From: Martinezella calliandrae
GTDB taxonomy: Bacteria; Pseudomonadota; Alphaproteobacteria; Rhizobiales; Rhizobiaceae
Assembly: GCF_030272695.1 (NCBI RefSeq)
Contig: NZ_JARFYN010000007.1
Location: forward strand, 124,001-188,000
Length of the DNA stretch: 64,000 bases
Direction of reading: 5' to 3'
Part shown: piece after piece, positions 48,248-57,131 of the stretch
How positions within the stretch are numbered: position 1 is the first letter of the stretch
Layout of the letters: each line of letters begins with the position of its first letter
Translations under genes and position numbers: made by a program
Notes under the pieces: model-generated
Told to the model about the DNA's origin: nothing
Databases searched by the model: none
Seen by the model: the letters and a program-made list of their open reading frames with translations, nothing else

Positions 48248-48883
48248 ATGCACGCTGCGGCACTCTTTGCCTTCATCGCCGTTTCTTTCATTGGCATCGC
48301 GACGCCAGGACCGACCGTGCTGTTGGCGTTGACCAATGGTTCGCGTTTCGGCGTACGCGGCGCCTTGGCCGGCATGGTCGGTGCCGTGCTGTCGGACTTC
48401 GTGCTGATCGGCTCGGTCGCCATCGGCCTCGGTGCATTGCTGGCGGCCTCGGAATTCTGGTTCTCGATGCTGAAATGGATGGGTGCCGCCTATCTCGCCT
48501 TCCTCGGCATCATGATGCTGCGCTCGAAGGGGACGATCGACGGCATGCTCAAGGCCAATGCTGAACATGCGAAGGGCACGGTGCTTTCTATTTGGATGAA
48601 GAGCTTCATGGTCGCGGTGACCAATCCCAAAGGTTACCTGTTCTTCTCGGCTTTCCTGCCGCAGTTCATCGATCCGTCCGCGCCGCAGATGCCACAATAT
48701 GCCATCCTCGCGCTGGTCTTCGCCTCGCTCGATTTCGCGATCATGTTTGGTTACGCAGTTTTCGGCTCGCAAGCCGTCCGCTTCCTCAAAACAGAAGGTA
48801 CGACGTTGCTCGAACGCGCCTGCGGCGGCGCGCTCCTGGCTCTGGCGGGTTCGCTCGCGCTTTATCGCCGCGCGGCGAATTGA
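48248..48883 (+). CDS. LysE-family amino-acid exporter (second, tandem)
   Basis: This 211-residue homologue of the preceding exporter has GIATPGPTVLLALTNGSRFG near the N-terminus and VTNPKGYLFFSAFLPQFIDP in the middle. AGGAGG precedes the ATG at 48248. The two tandem proteins are clearly diverged, so their substrates probably differ. The gene converges with the serine/threonine dehydratase-like gene, leaving three bases between stops, which may link amino-acid export and breakdown. Confidence 0.92.
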   Translation: MHAAALFAFIAVSFIGIATPGPTVLLALTNGSRFGVRGALAGMVGAVLSDFVLIGSVAIGLGALLAASEFWFSMLKWMGAAYLAFLGIMMLRSKGTIDGMLKANAEHAKGTVLSIWMKSFMVAVTNPKGYLFFSAFLPQFIDPSAPQMPQYAILALVFASLDFAIMFGYAVFGSQAVRFLKTEGTTLLERACGGALLALAGSLALYRRAAN

Positions 48884-48886
48884 CGG

Positions 48887-49858
48887 TCAGTGGCGGCGCA
48901 GCGCCGTCTCGAAGACGTCGGTATCGACATTGCCACCAGATGTGACCGCGATGACCGTGTCGCCGTCAATCTCCCCGCCATGAAAGAGGGCTGCCGCCAG
49001 CGCTACGGCGCCACCCGGCTCGACGACGATCTTGAGGCGAGTGAAAGCGAGCGCCATCGCGTCAAGCGCTTCTTCATCGGTTACGACCAGACCGGGGCCG
49101 CAGAGACGCTTCAGGATAGGAAAGGTGATGTTGCCGGGCTGCGGGGTGATGATGGCGTCGCAGATCGAGCCCTGAAGGGCGGCATTGCGTTCGATCTTGC
49201 CGGAGGCGAGCGAGCGTGTCGTGTCGTCAAAATCCTTGGGTTCGCAGGGGCGGACCTTAAGGCGGGGGGCGCGAGCCTCAAGCGCCAGCGCGATGCCGGA
49301 TGTCAGGCCGCCGCCGCCGCAGGGGACGAGTATGGTCGCGGTATCGATACCCTCTTCAGCCGCCTGTTCGGCGATTTCCAGCCCGGCCGTTCCTTGGCCG
49401 GCGATGACCAGCGGTTCATCGAAGGGCCTGATCAGCGTCAGCCCGCGCTCCTTGGAGAGCCGCGCACCGATCTCGTCGCGATCCTCCTTGATGCGATCGT
49501 AAAGCACCACTTCGGCGCCGAAGGCACGCGTGTTGGCGATCTTCAATTTCGGCGCATCCGTTGGCATGACGATGACGGCGGGGACGCCGTGCAGTTGCGC
49601 GGCGAGCGCCACGCCCTGGGCATGATTGCCGGAGGAAAAGGCGATGACGCCCTTGGCGCGCACGGAAGGTTCCAGCGCTGACACCGCCGACCAGCCGCCG
49701 CGGAATTTGAAGGAGCCGGAATGCTGCAGGCATTCCGCCTTCACGAACAGCCGCCGCCCGGCGATCTCATCGAGGAAGGGGGAGGAGAGAAGGGGCGTGC
49801 GCCGGGCGCGACCGCCGAGGCGAGCACGGGCGGCTTCTATCATTGAAATATCGACCAT
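48887..49858 (-). CDS. Threonine/serine dehydratase (PLP fold type II)
   Basis: This 323-residue enzyme of the catabolic threonine dehydratase/serine racemase group has the PLP lysine K51 in HSGSFKFRGG. The substrate loop is SSGNHAQGVALAAQ, the phosphate-binding glycine loop VPCGGGGLTSG and the C-terminal VTSGGN. There is no regulatory ACT domain, so it is not biosynthetic IlvA. The start could also be ATG 49894. It lies 88 bases after DUF4865 on the same strand and is probably the last gene of that operon. Confidence 0.92.
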   Translation of the reverse strand: MVDISMIEAARARLGGRARRTPLLSSPFLDEIAGRRLFVKAECLQHSGSFKFRGGWSAVSALEPSVRAKGVIAFSSGNHAQGVALAAQLHGVPAVIVMPTDAPKLKIANTRAFGAEVVLYDRIKEDRDEIGARLSKERGLTLIRPFDEPLVIAGQGTAGLEIAEQAAEEGIDTATILVPCGGGGLTSGIALALEARAPRLKVRPCEPKDFDDTTRSLASGKIERNAALQGSICDAIITPQPGNITFPILKRLCGPGLVVTDEEALDAMALAFTRLKIVVEPGGAVALAAALFHGGEIDGDTVIAVTSGGNVDTDVFETALRRH

Positions 49859-49946
49859 GGAGGGAACACTCTTCTGCTGCGGAAAGCTGTTCATCCATAA
49901 AACGCCGCGAGTGTCTTTAAAACAACGACTTTGTCCCGGTGACACT

Positions 49947-50519
49947 TCAACCGACATCCGGCAAGGAAAGGTGACCGACATCGTAGGTCTGAACGCCGGA
50001 ACGCAACATGCTTTTCGGCAGATCGGCAAGCAGACGGAAACGCACGCGCGTCCAGCTCGTCGGTTCGAAGGCGGTGACGGAGGCGAGTGCTTCGCCGCGT
50101 GCGACTTCGCCAACGGCTTCATCGCTTTCACGCTGGCGAATCTCGGCAAGCGGCGCATAGGGCTCCGTCCGGACGATCTCGCGGGTTGCGAACCGGGCAT
50201 CGCGGATGTCCGGCGAGACATCGGCGCGCCACACGATCCATGTCCTCACTTGCGGCCAACCGAAGCTATCCGTCAGCCCGACAAAACCGGGGCCGCAGAT
50301 GAAATTGCTCAAGCCCTCGTCCTTCTCCCAGACATAGAAGGGTGCATAGAGATTTTCGCGGCTTTCCGTCGCTCCATCGTCTTTCCGGGCCATGAGATAG
50401 GCCTTGAATTTCAGGCCAGGAAAATTGTCCAGCATAGGCCCTTTATCGCGGATGCGGCGGTCGATGATCGCCATGTCATAGTCTGCAGGCAGGGTGAAGC
50501 TGTATTGGATGGCGATCAT
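49947..50519 (-). CDS. DUF4865 family protein
   Basis: This 190-residue protein is of the DUF4865 family, function unknown. Typical stretches are MIAIQYSFTLPADYDMAIID, FPGLKFKAYLMARKDDG and YAPFYVWEKDEGLSNFICGP. It is predicted soluble. The ATG is three bases after the cupin stop; these genes form an operon with the tautomerase and cupin, under a divergent LysR regulator. Confidence 0.9.
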   Translation of the reverse strand: MIAIQYSFTLPADYDMAIIDRRIRDKGPMLDNFPGLKFKAYLMARKDDGATESRENLYAPFYVWEKDEGLSNFICGPGFVGLTDSFGWPQVRTWIVWRADVSPDIRDARFATREIVRTEPYAPLAEIRQRESDEAVGEVARGEALASVTAFEPTSWTRVRFRLLADLPKSMLRSGVQTYDVGHLSLPDVG

Positions 50520-50522
50520 GGG

Positions 50523-50917
50523 TCAATCCTCCAGCCAGTTCACGGCCGTGCCGTTCTGTACGGGCTGGATGCTGATATAGGCGAAGATGCTGCCCGGCGC
50601 AGCGCCATGCCGATGACGCTCGCCGGGCCCAAAGGTAATGCAGTCGCCGGCGCGCAGTTCCTCGGCTGGTTTGTCGTCCCGTTGGGCAAGACCGACGCCC
50701 GACAGGACGTAGAGGATCTGGCCGTGCGGATGCGTGTGCCAACGGGTCATGGTGCCGGGTTCCAGCGTGCAGCGCATGGCGCTAAGGCTGCCTTCTTCAC
50801 TGCTTTCAACCAGCATTTCCACCCAGAAGGGGCGCTGGCGATACCGTCGGGCGAACGCTGGGTGGTGGTGCCGGCGCGGTGGATCGCAAGCGGCTGTCGA
50901 ACGCTTGTCTGGTTCAT
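50523..50917 (-). pseudogene. Cupin-domain gene with apparent 1-base frameshift near the 5' end
   Basis: The cupin core is intact from about 50845 down: RYRQRPFWVEMLVESSEEGS, then metal motif TRWHTHPHGQILYVLSG and second motif FGPGERHRHGAAPGS. The natural start, however, is ATG 50917, five bases after the tautomerase stop; it gives MNQTSVRQPLAIHRAGTTTQ then RSPD in a different frame. One extra base at about 50846/50847 would join them as QRSP(D/E)RYRQRPFWVEM. Without it only a GTG at 50822 (99 residues) can start the cupin. A real frameshift or a sequencing error are both possible. Confidence 0.8.
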
Positions 50918-50922
50918 CGTCG

Positions 50923-51312
50923 TCAGGCCTGTTCGATCATCTGTGCGATGCCGCTTGCGAAGGACCAGTCCTCACGCGTCGTCGTGACGATGTTGACCAT
51001 GACATCCTCGGGCCGCACGCCCGACTCATCCGCAAGCAACGCGACGAGACGGCGATAGAAGGCCTTCTTGACTTCGATGGAGCGCGGCTTGCCGATGGTG
51101 ATCTGGAAGAAGACGTAATCGTCCGAGCGCGGACCGCCGAAATAGGTGCGGTCAAAGATCAGCTCGCCGGGTTCCAACTGATGGATCTCCTGAAAGCGAT
51201 CGGTGGGTGGTACCTCGAATGTCTCCACCATTGCGCGATGGAAATTATCCGAAAGCCTCTGCAGATAATCGGGCGACTTGCCGCGAAGAAGGGAAATGCG
51301 CGTGAACGGCAC
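50923..51312 (-). CDS. Tautomerase-family protein
   Basis: This 129-residue protein is of the tautomerase (MIF/MSAD-like) superfamily. The start is GTG at 51312 with GGAG six bases upstream; removal of the initiator exposes Pro at the N-terminus (PFTRISLLRG), the catalytic base of the family. The sequence VEVPP/EVPPTDRFQEIHQL and YVFFQITIGKPRSIEVKKAF fits the long-form group. It heads the operon tautomerase-cupin-DUF4865-dehydratase. Confidence 0.9.
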   Translation of the reverse strand: MPFTRISLLRGKSPDYLQRLSDNFHRAMVETFEVPPTDRFQEIHQLEPGELIFDRTYFGGPRSDDYVFFQITIGKPRSIEVKKAFYRRLVALLADESGVRPEDVMVNIVTTTREDWSFASGIAQMIEQA

Positions 51313-51422
51313 GGGAAACTCCTATCATCTGTCCACTTGACGGTCTGATCATGCCACGGGATAATCGTTCGGAAAATCAGATAATATTGCATCGATAGTC
51401 CCAAAAATACGGATCGTTGACC

Positions 51423-52364
51423 ATGCGGAAAGTTATTTTCGATCTCGATGTCCTGCGCAGCTTCGTGACGGGCATGGAGCTTGGTAGTTTCGCCAAGGCC
51501 GCGGACCGGCTCGGCCGTTCGACGTCCGCGATCAGCGCGCAGCTCAAGAAGCTGGAAGTGCAGGCCGGCGCGCCGATTTTCCGCAAGGCCGGACGCGGGT
51601 TGGCGCTGACGGAGGCGGGCGAGACCATGCTTGCCTATGCGCGGCGAATGCTGGATCTCAACGACGAAGCGGCGACTGCGATCCAGGGGGCCGATCTGGA
51701 AGGTTGGGTGCGGCTCGGTTTGCAGGAGGACTTCGGCGAGACGCTGTTGCCGGAGGTGCTCGGCCGCTTTGCCCGCGCGCATCCGAAGGTGCGCATTGAG
51801 GCGCGCGTGGTTCGCAATGCCGAACTGATCGAGCGCGTGACCTCCGGCAAGCTCGATTTGGCGCTCGCCTGGAGCGACGGGTTTCGCACTGCCCATACCG
51901 ATCGGATCGCCGAAGTGCCGATGTGCTGGGTCGGGCCGGCGCATGGCGCTATTCATTGGCATGCCGACGGCGGAGAGCCGCTGGCGCTTGCGTCTTTGGA
52001 AGCGCCTTGCCTGTTGCGCACCATCGCGACCAAGGTGCTCGATCACGCCGACATCGGCTGGCGCATCTCCTTCGTCAGTCCCAGCCTTGGCGGGCTCTGG
52101 GCTGCGACGGCGGCGGGGTTGGGATTGACCGTGCGCACACCGCTTGGTTTGCCGGATAAGGTGCGCCTGTTGACGCTGGGCGAAGCAGGCCTCCCACCGC
52201 TGCCGAAGCTCGACCTCGTGCTGCATCGCGCCGGAGCGGAGGCAAATCCCGCGACAGAGCGGTTGGCCTCGATCATGCTGCAAGCCGTGCGACAGACGGT
52301 TGACGCCACGCCGCAGGGGCGGGTGCTTGCCGATGCACCAGATTATGAACCCGTGACCGCTTGA
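51423..52364 (+). CDS. LysR-family regulator of the tautomerase operon
   Basis: This 313-residue LysR protein has helix-turn-helix LGSFAKAADRLGRSTSAISA at about 20-40 and an effector domain from about 90 (VRLGLQEDFGETLLPEVLGR). It is divergent from the tautomerase gene with a 110-base AT-rich spacer, the standard arrangement for local control. TTG at 51417 is an alternative start. Its 3' end overlaps the convergent alpha/beta hydrolase gene by 22 bases. Confidence 0.93.
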   Translation: MRKVIFDLDVLRSFVTGMELGSFAKAADRLGRSTSAISAQLKKLEVQAGAPIFRKAGRGLALTEAGETMLAYARRMLDLNDEAATAIQGADLEGWVRLGLQEDFGETLLPEVLGRFARAHPKVRIEARVVRNAELIERVTSGKLDLALAWSDGFRTAHTDRIAEVPMCWVGPAHGAIHWHADGGEPLALASLEAPCLLRTIATKVLDHADIGWRISFVSPSLGGLWAATAAGLGLTVRTPLGLPDKVRLLTLGEAGLPPLPKLDLVLHRAGAEANPATERLASIMLQAVRQTVDATPQGRVLADAPDYEPVTA

Positions 52365-53395
52365 GGCGAGGGGGCAGCCGCGGTCGACAGCGAGGCCTTA
52401 TGGCTGGCGAGGCGGGCTTCCGCCTCTTGAGCGAGGGCCTGGAGATCGCGTGACTGGCCGGCGAGGTGTTCCATCGCGGCGATAACGACATCGGTCGCCG
52501 CATAGTCCGGCTTGTGGCCGATATGGCGAATCGTGACGAGTTCGGCGCCGACGATGTCGCGCGCCAGTCCGCGCGAATGCAGCTCCTCCATCACGATATC
52601 ATCGCTGTCGCCGGTGATGATGACAGTTGGCGCGGTGATCTCGCGGTAGCGCGGCGCTTGCGCCGAAACATAGGCGAAGAGATTGGCGACGTCGGCCGCA
52701 TTGTTGCGAAAGGTTCTTGGCCGCAGCACCAATTCCGGTGCTGTTTTTTCGATATAATCGGCGGGCCGCTCGTTGGGGCTGAAGACGCCGAGCGTGCCAC
52801 TTTCGACGCGGCGCAGGCCGATCGGCATTACCAACAGATGGGTGAAGAGCCAGCCGAAGACTGGCATGGCGGCAAGCGTGTAATACCAGTCGATGCCTCC
52901 CGGCCACGGATGAGTAGCCGGTGCGAGGAAGAGGAGGCCGATCGTCTTGTCGGGATGGCGCATGCCGAAGGCTGCGGCGATGGCTCCGCCGAAGGAATGG
53001 CCGACAATAATGGCGCTTTCGATGCCACGTTTCTCCATCAATCTGGCGATTGCGTCGGCTTGACCCGAGGGTAGGGCGTTCTCTGCGCCGCCACGTTCGG
53101 AATAGCCGTGACCGGGCCGATCGACGAACAGCATTTCCGCCCGGCCAGCGAGTGGGTCGGCAAAGGCTTCGAACTGGTCGCGCAGATTGCCGCTTGCACC
53201 GTGGATGAAGATCAGCGGCGGCAGGTCGGCGGTGGCCGGGCGCGGAAGATGCAGGGCGTTCATGCGCAAACCGCCGATATCGGTCAGCTCGCCTATATTG
53301 GGATAGGCCTGCTCTATGGCGCGCGCCTTGTAGGCCGAAAAGCCGGCACCGACGGCAAGAAGGAGAACAACGGCGAGAAGCAGGACATCGATCAT
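52343..53395 (-). CDS. Alpha/beta hydrolase, membrane-anchored
   Basis: This 350-residue hydrolase has an N-terminal helix (MIDVLLLAVVLLLAVGAGF) that anchors or exports it. The oxyanion region is FIHGASGNLRDQ, the nucleophile elbow GHSFGG, the acid probably the Asp in ITGDSDDIV and the histidine in IRHIGHKPDYA. It resembles haloperoxidase/esterase-type hydrolases; the substrate is unknown. The 3' end overlaps the LysR gene tail on the other strand by 22 bases. Confidence 0.9.
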   Translation of the reverse strand: MIDVLLLAVVLLLAVGAGFSAYKARAIEQAYPNIGELTDIGGLRMNALHLPRPATADLPPLIFIHGASGNLRDQFEAFADPLAGRAEMLFVDRPGHGYSERGGAENALPSGQADAIARLMEKRGIESAIIVGHSFGGAIAAAFGMRHPDKTIGLLFLAPATHPWPGGIDWYYTLAAMPVFGWLFTHLLVMPIGLRRVESGTLGVFSPNERPADYIEKTAPELVLRPRTFRNNAADVANLFAYVSAQAPRYREITAPTVIITGDSDDIVMEELHSRGLARDIVGAELVTIRHIGHKPDYAATDVVIAAMEHLAGQSRDLQALAQEAEARLASHKASLSTAAAPSPQAVTGS

Positions 53396-53484
53396 TGCGG
53401 TATGAAGCAGATATTGGGGACTATCAGCCTATCCGACTTTCATGATCTTTCGTTCGTCGTTGGCTTGCCCGCTGTTGACAAACC

Positions 53485-54114
53485 TCACGTTCGGCTTCCG
53501 GCGATTTTTTCGGAGAGGCTATTGACCTGCTCCTGAGCCGCACGATTGGCCGGATAGATTTCAAGGAAGCGTTCCCAGGCCTTCAATGTCAGCTCGTCGT
53601 TCCCGGCTTCGCTCAGGATTGCGGCCATGCCGGCGAGGGCGCCGAAGTGGCGCGGCTCTATCCGAAGGACCTGATTGATGTCCTCCATCGACTTGCGATA
53701 GTCGCCGATGGCGTAGTTCAGCGTGGCGCGGCGATTCCATCCCTCGGCATAGTCGGGCTTCAGCGCGATCACCTGATCAAGAAAATCCATAGCAGCCGCA
53801 TTACGCTTCTCCTGGATGGCCTTGTCGGCCCATTGCATCAGGAGATTGATCGTCGCGCTGCCGGAATCGTTCCATTCCATGCGGATCTGGTCGGCGATGA
53901 GGCTCGCCTGCTCAGGATCGCGTTGGCGCTTCAAAGCTGTGAAAAGATTGTCGATCTGCTGCTTCGGCGACAGGCTGCCGGACGAGGCGTTCAGATCTTT
54001 CTTCTCGACGATGCTCGAATCATCCGCCACGGCGACATGCGGCCCGACAACGGTCAAAGCAAAGAGAATCGGTAGGGCCAGACGTGACAAAGCAAAAATG
54101 TGCATGGCGGGCAT
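53485..54114 (-). CDS. Exported tetratricopeptide-repeat protein
   Basis: This 209-residue protein has a signal peptide (LALPILFALTVVGPHVAVA). Three to four TPR-like helical pairs follow from about 45 to 195, for example AAMDFLDQVIALKPDYAEGW, AIGDYRKSMEDINQVLRIEP and LTLKAWERFLEIYPANRAAQ. A second start at MHIF three codons in is equally good. A protein-interaction role in the periplasm is inferred. Confidence 0.87.
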   Translation of the reverse strand: MPAMHIFALSRLALPILFALTVVGPHVAVADDSSIVEKKDLNASSGSLSPKQQIDNLFTALKRQRDPEQASLIADQIRMEWNDSGSATINLLMQWADKAIQEKRNAAAMDFLDQVIALKPDYAEGWNRRATLNYAIGDYRKSMEDINQVLRIEPRHFGALAGMAAILSEAGNDELTLKAWERFLEIYPANRAAQEQVNSLSEKIAGSRT

Positions 54115-54211
54115 AGTAACCCGCCAGTGTCGAAGATCAAAACAATTTTGATGTGATCATCTCATGCGACCGAACGGTCGACCTGGCCATGGGGCCAGGC
54201 GCCACGCAAAA

Positions 54212-54337
54212 TCAGCCCTGACGAGCCTTGTAGCGCGGGTTCAGCTTGTTGATGATGTAAATGCGGCCCTTGCGGCGGACCAGACGGTTGTCACGGTGAC
54301 GCGCCTTGAGCGACTTGAGCGAATTCTTGATCTTCAT
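54212..54337 (-). CDS. ykgO: Ribosomal protein L36, zinc-free (YkgO/C-minus) type
   Basis: This 41-residue basic protein of the 50S subunit reads [20 protein letters not shown], then [20 protein letters not shown], then G. The zinc-binding Cys-Cys-Cys-His of standard RpmJ is absent. It has the four-residue central extension typical of the C-minus paralogue, which in other bacteria replaces the zinc form during zinc shortage. In many alphaproteobacteria this type is the only L36, so regulation cannot be assumed. The upstream extension of the frame is not homologous. Confidence 0.93.
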   Translation of the reverse strand: MKIKNSLKSLKARHRDNRLVRRKGRIYIINKLNPRYKARQG

Positions 54338-54399
54338 TTTTCTGATCCGCGATGTTTGAGGGGGAATGTCACATTCGCCCAATGTCTTTAACAATCAAA

Positions 54400-54423
54400 A
54401 GCGCGCTCAGGGCGCGCTCTTTA
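54400..54423 (-). terminator. Terminator of purEK
   Basis: AGCGCGC (54400-54406) pairs with GCGCGCT (54412-54418), loop TCAGG, followed on the minus strand by TTTTGATTG. It lies about 70 bases past the purK stop. Confidence 0.65.
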
Positions 54424-54489
54424 GGGTGGGCAGCAAATACCCTGTCGCCTGGGTCCTGTCAACCACGTCAGGGGTTTTTCCCTGCGCTG

Positions 54490-55548
54490 TTAACGGCGAA
54501 GCTGTGTGATATGGCCCATTTTGCGGCCCGGACGCGACTCCGTCTTGCCGTAGAGATGTACCAGCACGTCGTCTTCGCGCAGCCACTCAGCAACCGAATG
54601 GATATCGTCGCCGATCAGGTTCTGCATCACGCAGTCGGAATGGCGCACTGGATTGCCGAGCGGCAGGCCGGTAACGGCGCGGATATGCTGCTCGAATTGC
54701 GAGACGACGCAGGCCGCTTCCGTCCAATGGCCGGAATTGTGCACTCTGGGAGCCATTTCATTGGCGATCAGGCTTCCGTCGGAGAGTGCGAAAAACTCGA
54801 TGCCGATGACACCGACATAGCCGAGCGCGGCCAGAATTTTTTCCGCCGCCACACGCGCCGCAGCCGCCGTCTCGGCGGAGATATTGGCGGGGAGGGTCGA
54901 AGTGTGGAGGATGCCGTTGCGGTGAATATTTTCCGCCGGATCGTAGCAGGCGACCGAACCGTCCAGCCCTCGGGCGGCTATGATGGAAATCTCCCGCTCG
55001 AACGCCACGAAGCTTTCGAGAATCAACGGCACGCCGCCGAGCGCGGCATAGCTGCCTTCAGCGCTGTCGGCAGACGATCGATAGACGCGCTGGCCTTTTC
55101 CGTCATAGCCGAGGCGGCGAGTCTTGAGCACGCCCTGTCCGCCGAAATCGGCAAGCGCCGCGTCTAAGTCGGTCTGGCTGTCGACGGCGTGGAAGCGGGC
55201 GGTCAGAATGCCGCAATCGTTGATGAAGCGCTTTTCGGTGAGCCTGTCCTGCGCTATCTCCAGCGCCTTCGGCGGTGGGTAGACGGCAATATCCTCGGCG
55301 AGTTTGTGGGTAGCGGCGACCGGCACGTTCTCGAATTCATAAGTGACGAGGTCGCAGCGCTTTGCCAGCTCGGCGAGAGCGGCGGGATCGTCGTAGGCCG
55401 CCACGATCTGATCGTTCGCCACCTGGGCGGCCGGGCAATCGGCTTGCGGTTCCAGGATGATCGTACGGAAGTTCAAGCGGGCCGCAGCCATGGCCAGCAT
55501 GCGGCCGAGCTGGCCGCCGCCGATGATGCCGATCGTTTTCGCCGTCAT
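54490..55548 (-). CDS. purK: N5-carboxyaminoimidazole ribonucleotide synthase
   Basis: This 352-residue ATP-grasp enzyme carboxylates AIR using ATP and bicarbonate in purine synthesis. The N-terminal [19 protein letters not shown] is the family opening. The ATP-grasp domain includes [20 protein letters not shown] and [20 protein letters not shown]. It overlaps purE by four bases (ATGA), so the two are translationally coupled. Confidence 0.97.
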   Translation of the reverse strand: MTAKTIGIIGGGQLGRMLAMAAARLNFRTIILEPQADCPAAQVANDQIVAAYDDPAALAELAKRCDLVTYEFENVPVAATHKLAEDIAVYPPPKALEIAQDRLTEKRFINDCGILTARFHAVDSQTDLDAALADFGGQGVLKTRRLGYDGKGQRVYRSSADSAEGSYAALGGVPLILESFVAFEREISIIAARGLDGSVACYDPAENIHRNGILHTSTLPANISAETAAAARVAAEKILAALGYVGVIGIEFFALSDGSLIANEMAPRVHNSGHWTEAACVVSQFEQHIRAVTGLPLGNPVRHSDCVMQNLIGDDIHSVAEWLREDDVLVHLYGKTESRPGRKMGHITQLRR

Positions 55549-56042
55549 AGGTCGTCCATCGGATATTCAGCGACTGCAGCGCTCTGGCGCGCGCGCCATT
55601 CGTCCAGCCGCTCGGCAATATCCTCGTCTCCGAGTGCCAGGACGGCGGCGGCAAGAAGGGCGGCATTGATCGCGCCGGCCTTGCCGATCGCCAGTGTGCC
55701 GACGGGAATGCCTGCTGGCATCTGCACGATGGAAAGAAGACTGTCCTGGCCGGATAAGGCGCGCGACTGCACGGGCACACCGAAGACCGGCAGCGGCGTC
55801 ATCGCGGCAGCCATGCCCGGAAGGTGGGCGGCGCCGCCCGCGCCGGCGATGATCACTTTAAAGCCTTCGTCGCGTGCGCCCTTGGCGAAGTTCGCCAGCC
55901 GGTCCGGCGTGCGGTGCGCGGAGATGATGCGCGCGTCATAGGCGATCTCCAGCGCTTCCAGCGTGTCTGCGGCATTTTTCATGGTTTCCCAGTCGGACTG
56001 GCTGCCCATGATGATGGCGACGGGTGGTCTTTCTGTCATCAT
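55545..56042 (-). CDS. purE: N5-carboxyaminoimidazole ribonucleotide mutase
   Basis: This 165-residue class I PurE converts N5-CAIR to CAIR. The substrate motif is [19 protein letters not shown], with the catalytic histidine in [10 protein letters not shown] and [20 protein letters not shown]. There is a tandem ATGATG start (56042 or 56039). It is the first gene of purEK, just downstream of a DUF465 gene on the same strand. Confidence 0.97.
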   Translation of the reverse strand: MMTERPPVAIIMGSQSDWETMKNAADTLEALEIAYDARIISAHRTPDRLANFAKGARDEGFKVIIAGAGGAAHLPGMAAAMTPLPVFGVPVQSRALSGQDSLLSIVQMPAGIPVGTLAIGKAGAINAALLAAAVLALGDEDIAERLDEWRARQSAAVAEYPMDDL

Positions 56043-56058
56043 CGTCGCGTCTTACTCC

Positions 56059-56262
56059 TCAGGCGATAATGTCGGGGATGATCTGGTCTTCCAGCTTGGT
56101 CAGCTTGTCCTTGATGACGAGCTTCTTCTTCTTCATGCGCTGGATGCGAAGGGCATCGCAGCCCGTCTGGATCATGGCGTCGATTGCGGCGTCGTAATCC
56201 TCATGTTCCTGACGCAATCGCGCCACGATCAACCTGATTTCCGCCTGTTCCTGATCGGCCAT
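56059..56262 (-). CDS. DUF465 (YdcH-like) small helical protein
   Basis: This 67-residue protein is rich in Glu, Arg and Lys, with MADQEQAEIRLIVARLRQEH and DALRIQRMKKKKLVIKDKLT forming a helical hairpin typical of DUF465. The function is unknown. The start is taken at MADQEQAE; GTG/ATG codons a few residues earlier are in frame. It is 16 bases upstream of purE, likely co-transcribed. Confidence 0.87.
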   Translation of the reverse strand: MADQEQAEIRLIVARLRQEHEDYDAAIDAMIQTGCDALRIQRMKKKKLVIKDKLTKLEDQIIPDIIA

Positions 56263-56491
56263 GCCCATTTCCCCAATGCCTTGCACAATCGCGCGCGTTG
56301 CGCCTCATGATTTCCGCAAGCTCCTATCACCAAATGGCGATGACTGGAAGTTATCCTTCATCACGAATTTGCCGCCCGTAGGCCACGTTTTGGCCTTCGA
56401 CAAGGGTTCAATATTATGGCACACTGATAGGGTTGACACCTAGAGCCCTGGCGATGGATGGCCAGGGAACGCATGAGGAAGGAAGGGTCAT

Positions 56492-56665
56492 ATGACTGTT
56501 CAAGCTCATCTTGAATCGCTCGAAAAGAAACATGTCGCTCTTGAGGAGGAGCTACATTCCGCACTGACATCTCCCTCTATCAATGATACCGAAATAGCCG
56601 ATATCAAACGCAGGAAACTGCGCCTTAAAGACGAAATCCAACGTCTAAGATCGTCAGTCCACTGA
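56492..56665 (+). CDS. DUF465 (YdcH-like) small helical protein, second copy
   Basis: This 57-residue protein opens MTVQAHLESLEKKHVALEEE and ends with LRLKDEIQRLRSSVH, the two-helix DUF465 pattern (hydrophobic heptads, KLRLKDEI near the C-terminus). GGAAGG lies about eight bases before the ATG. It is divergent from the first DUF465 gene 229 bases away. It is short enough to be missed by length cut-offs. A hairpin terminator follows at 56781. Confidence 0.9.
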   Translation: MTVQAHLESLEKKHVALEEELHSALTSPSINDTEIADIKRRKLRLKDEIQRLRSSVH

Positions 56666-56780
56666 CGCAACGTCTTCCAAAGGACAAAAGCCGCCGATCG
56701 TGGCAAGGAAGACAGGCGGGCCGGAGGGCCCTGAAACAATTCCCTTGTAAGAGACGGTGACTGCTCCCAGTCGAAACGAA

Positions 56781-56823
56781 TGCGCCAACTTCAAAACGTG
56801 AGGAGTGGGGGTTGGCGCACTTT
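56781..56823 (+). terminator. Hairpin terminator after the second DUF465 gene
   Basis: TGCGCCAAC (56781-56789) pairs perfectly with GTTGGCGCA (56811-56819) across 21 bases and is followed by CTTT. It can also serve the convergent ArsR gene. Confidence 0.6.
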
Positions 56824-56870
56824 CGCGAGCAAGATCGGAAAATTTTGGTAAAAGCGCGCAGGGGCCGCTA

Positions 56871-57131
56871 TCAGGCCCAGAATTGATCCAGCCACAAATT
56901 GAGCTTGTCGAAACCGCGGCTGTTGACCGCGTAAATCCGTTTCGTGCCTTCGGTGGTGACGGAAACGAGATTGCTGTCGAGCAATGCCTTTAGATGCTGT
57001 GAGACAGCGGGACGGCTGATTGGCAGGCCCTGCGCCAGTTCATTGACCGTTTTCGGTGCGCGCCGCAGCTCCTCCAGCAAATAGCGCCGGTTCGGATCCG
57101 CGATGGCTGCGAAGGGGTCCATGGTCGACAT
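56871..57131 (-). CDS. ArsR-family transcriptional regulator
   Basis: This 86-residue winged-helix repressor has DPFAAIADPNRRYLLEELRR, VNELAQGLPISRPAVSQHLK as the recognition region, and the wing VTTEGTKRIYAV. No metal-binding cysteines are present, so it belongs to the non-metal branch that usually accompanies a SRPBCC/AHSA1 gene. None is found here: the next feature downstream is a terminator. The target is therefore unknown. Confidence 0.9.
   Translation of the reverse strand: MSTMDPFAAIADPNRRYLLEELRRAPKTVNELAQGLPISRPAVSQHLKALLDSNLVSVTTEGTKRIYAVNSRGFDKLNLWLDQFWA

Noticed and set aside
52343..52364. 22-base convergent overlap of LysR and hydrolase genes as a regulatory antisense device
   Set aside because: Short tail-to-tail overlaps are common in dense genomes; nothing further supports regulation.
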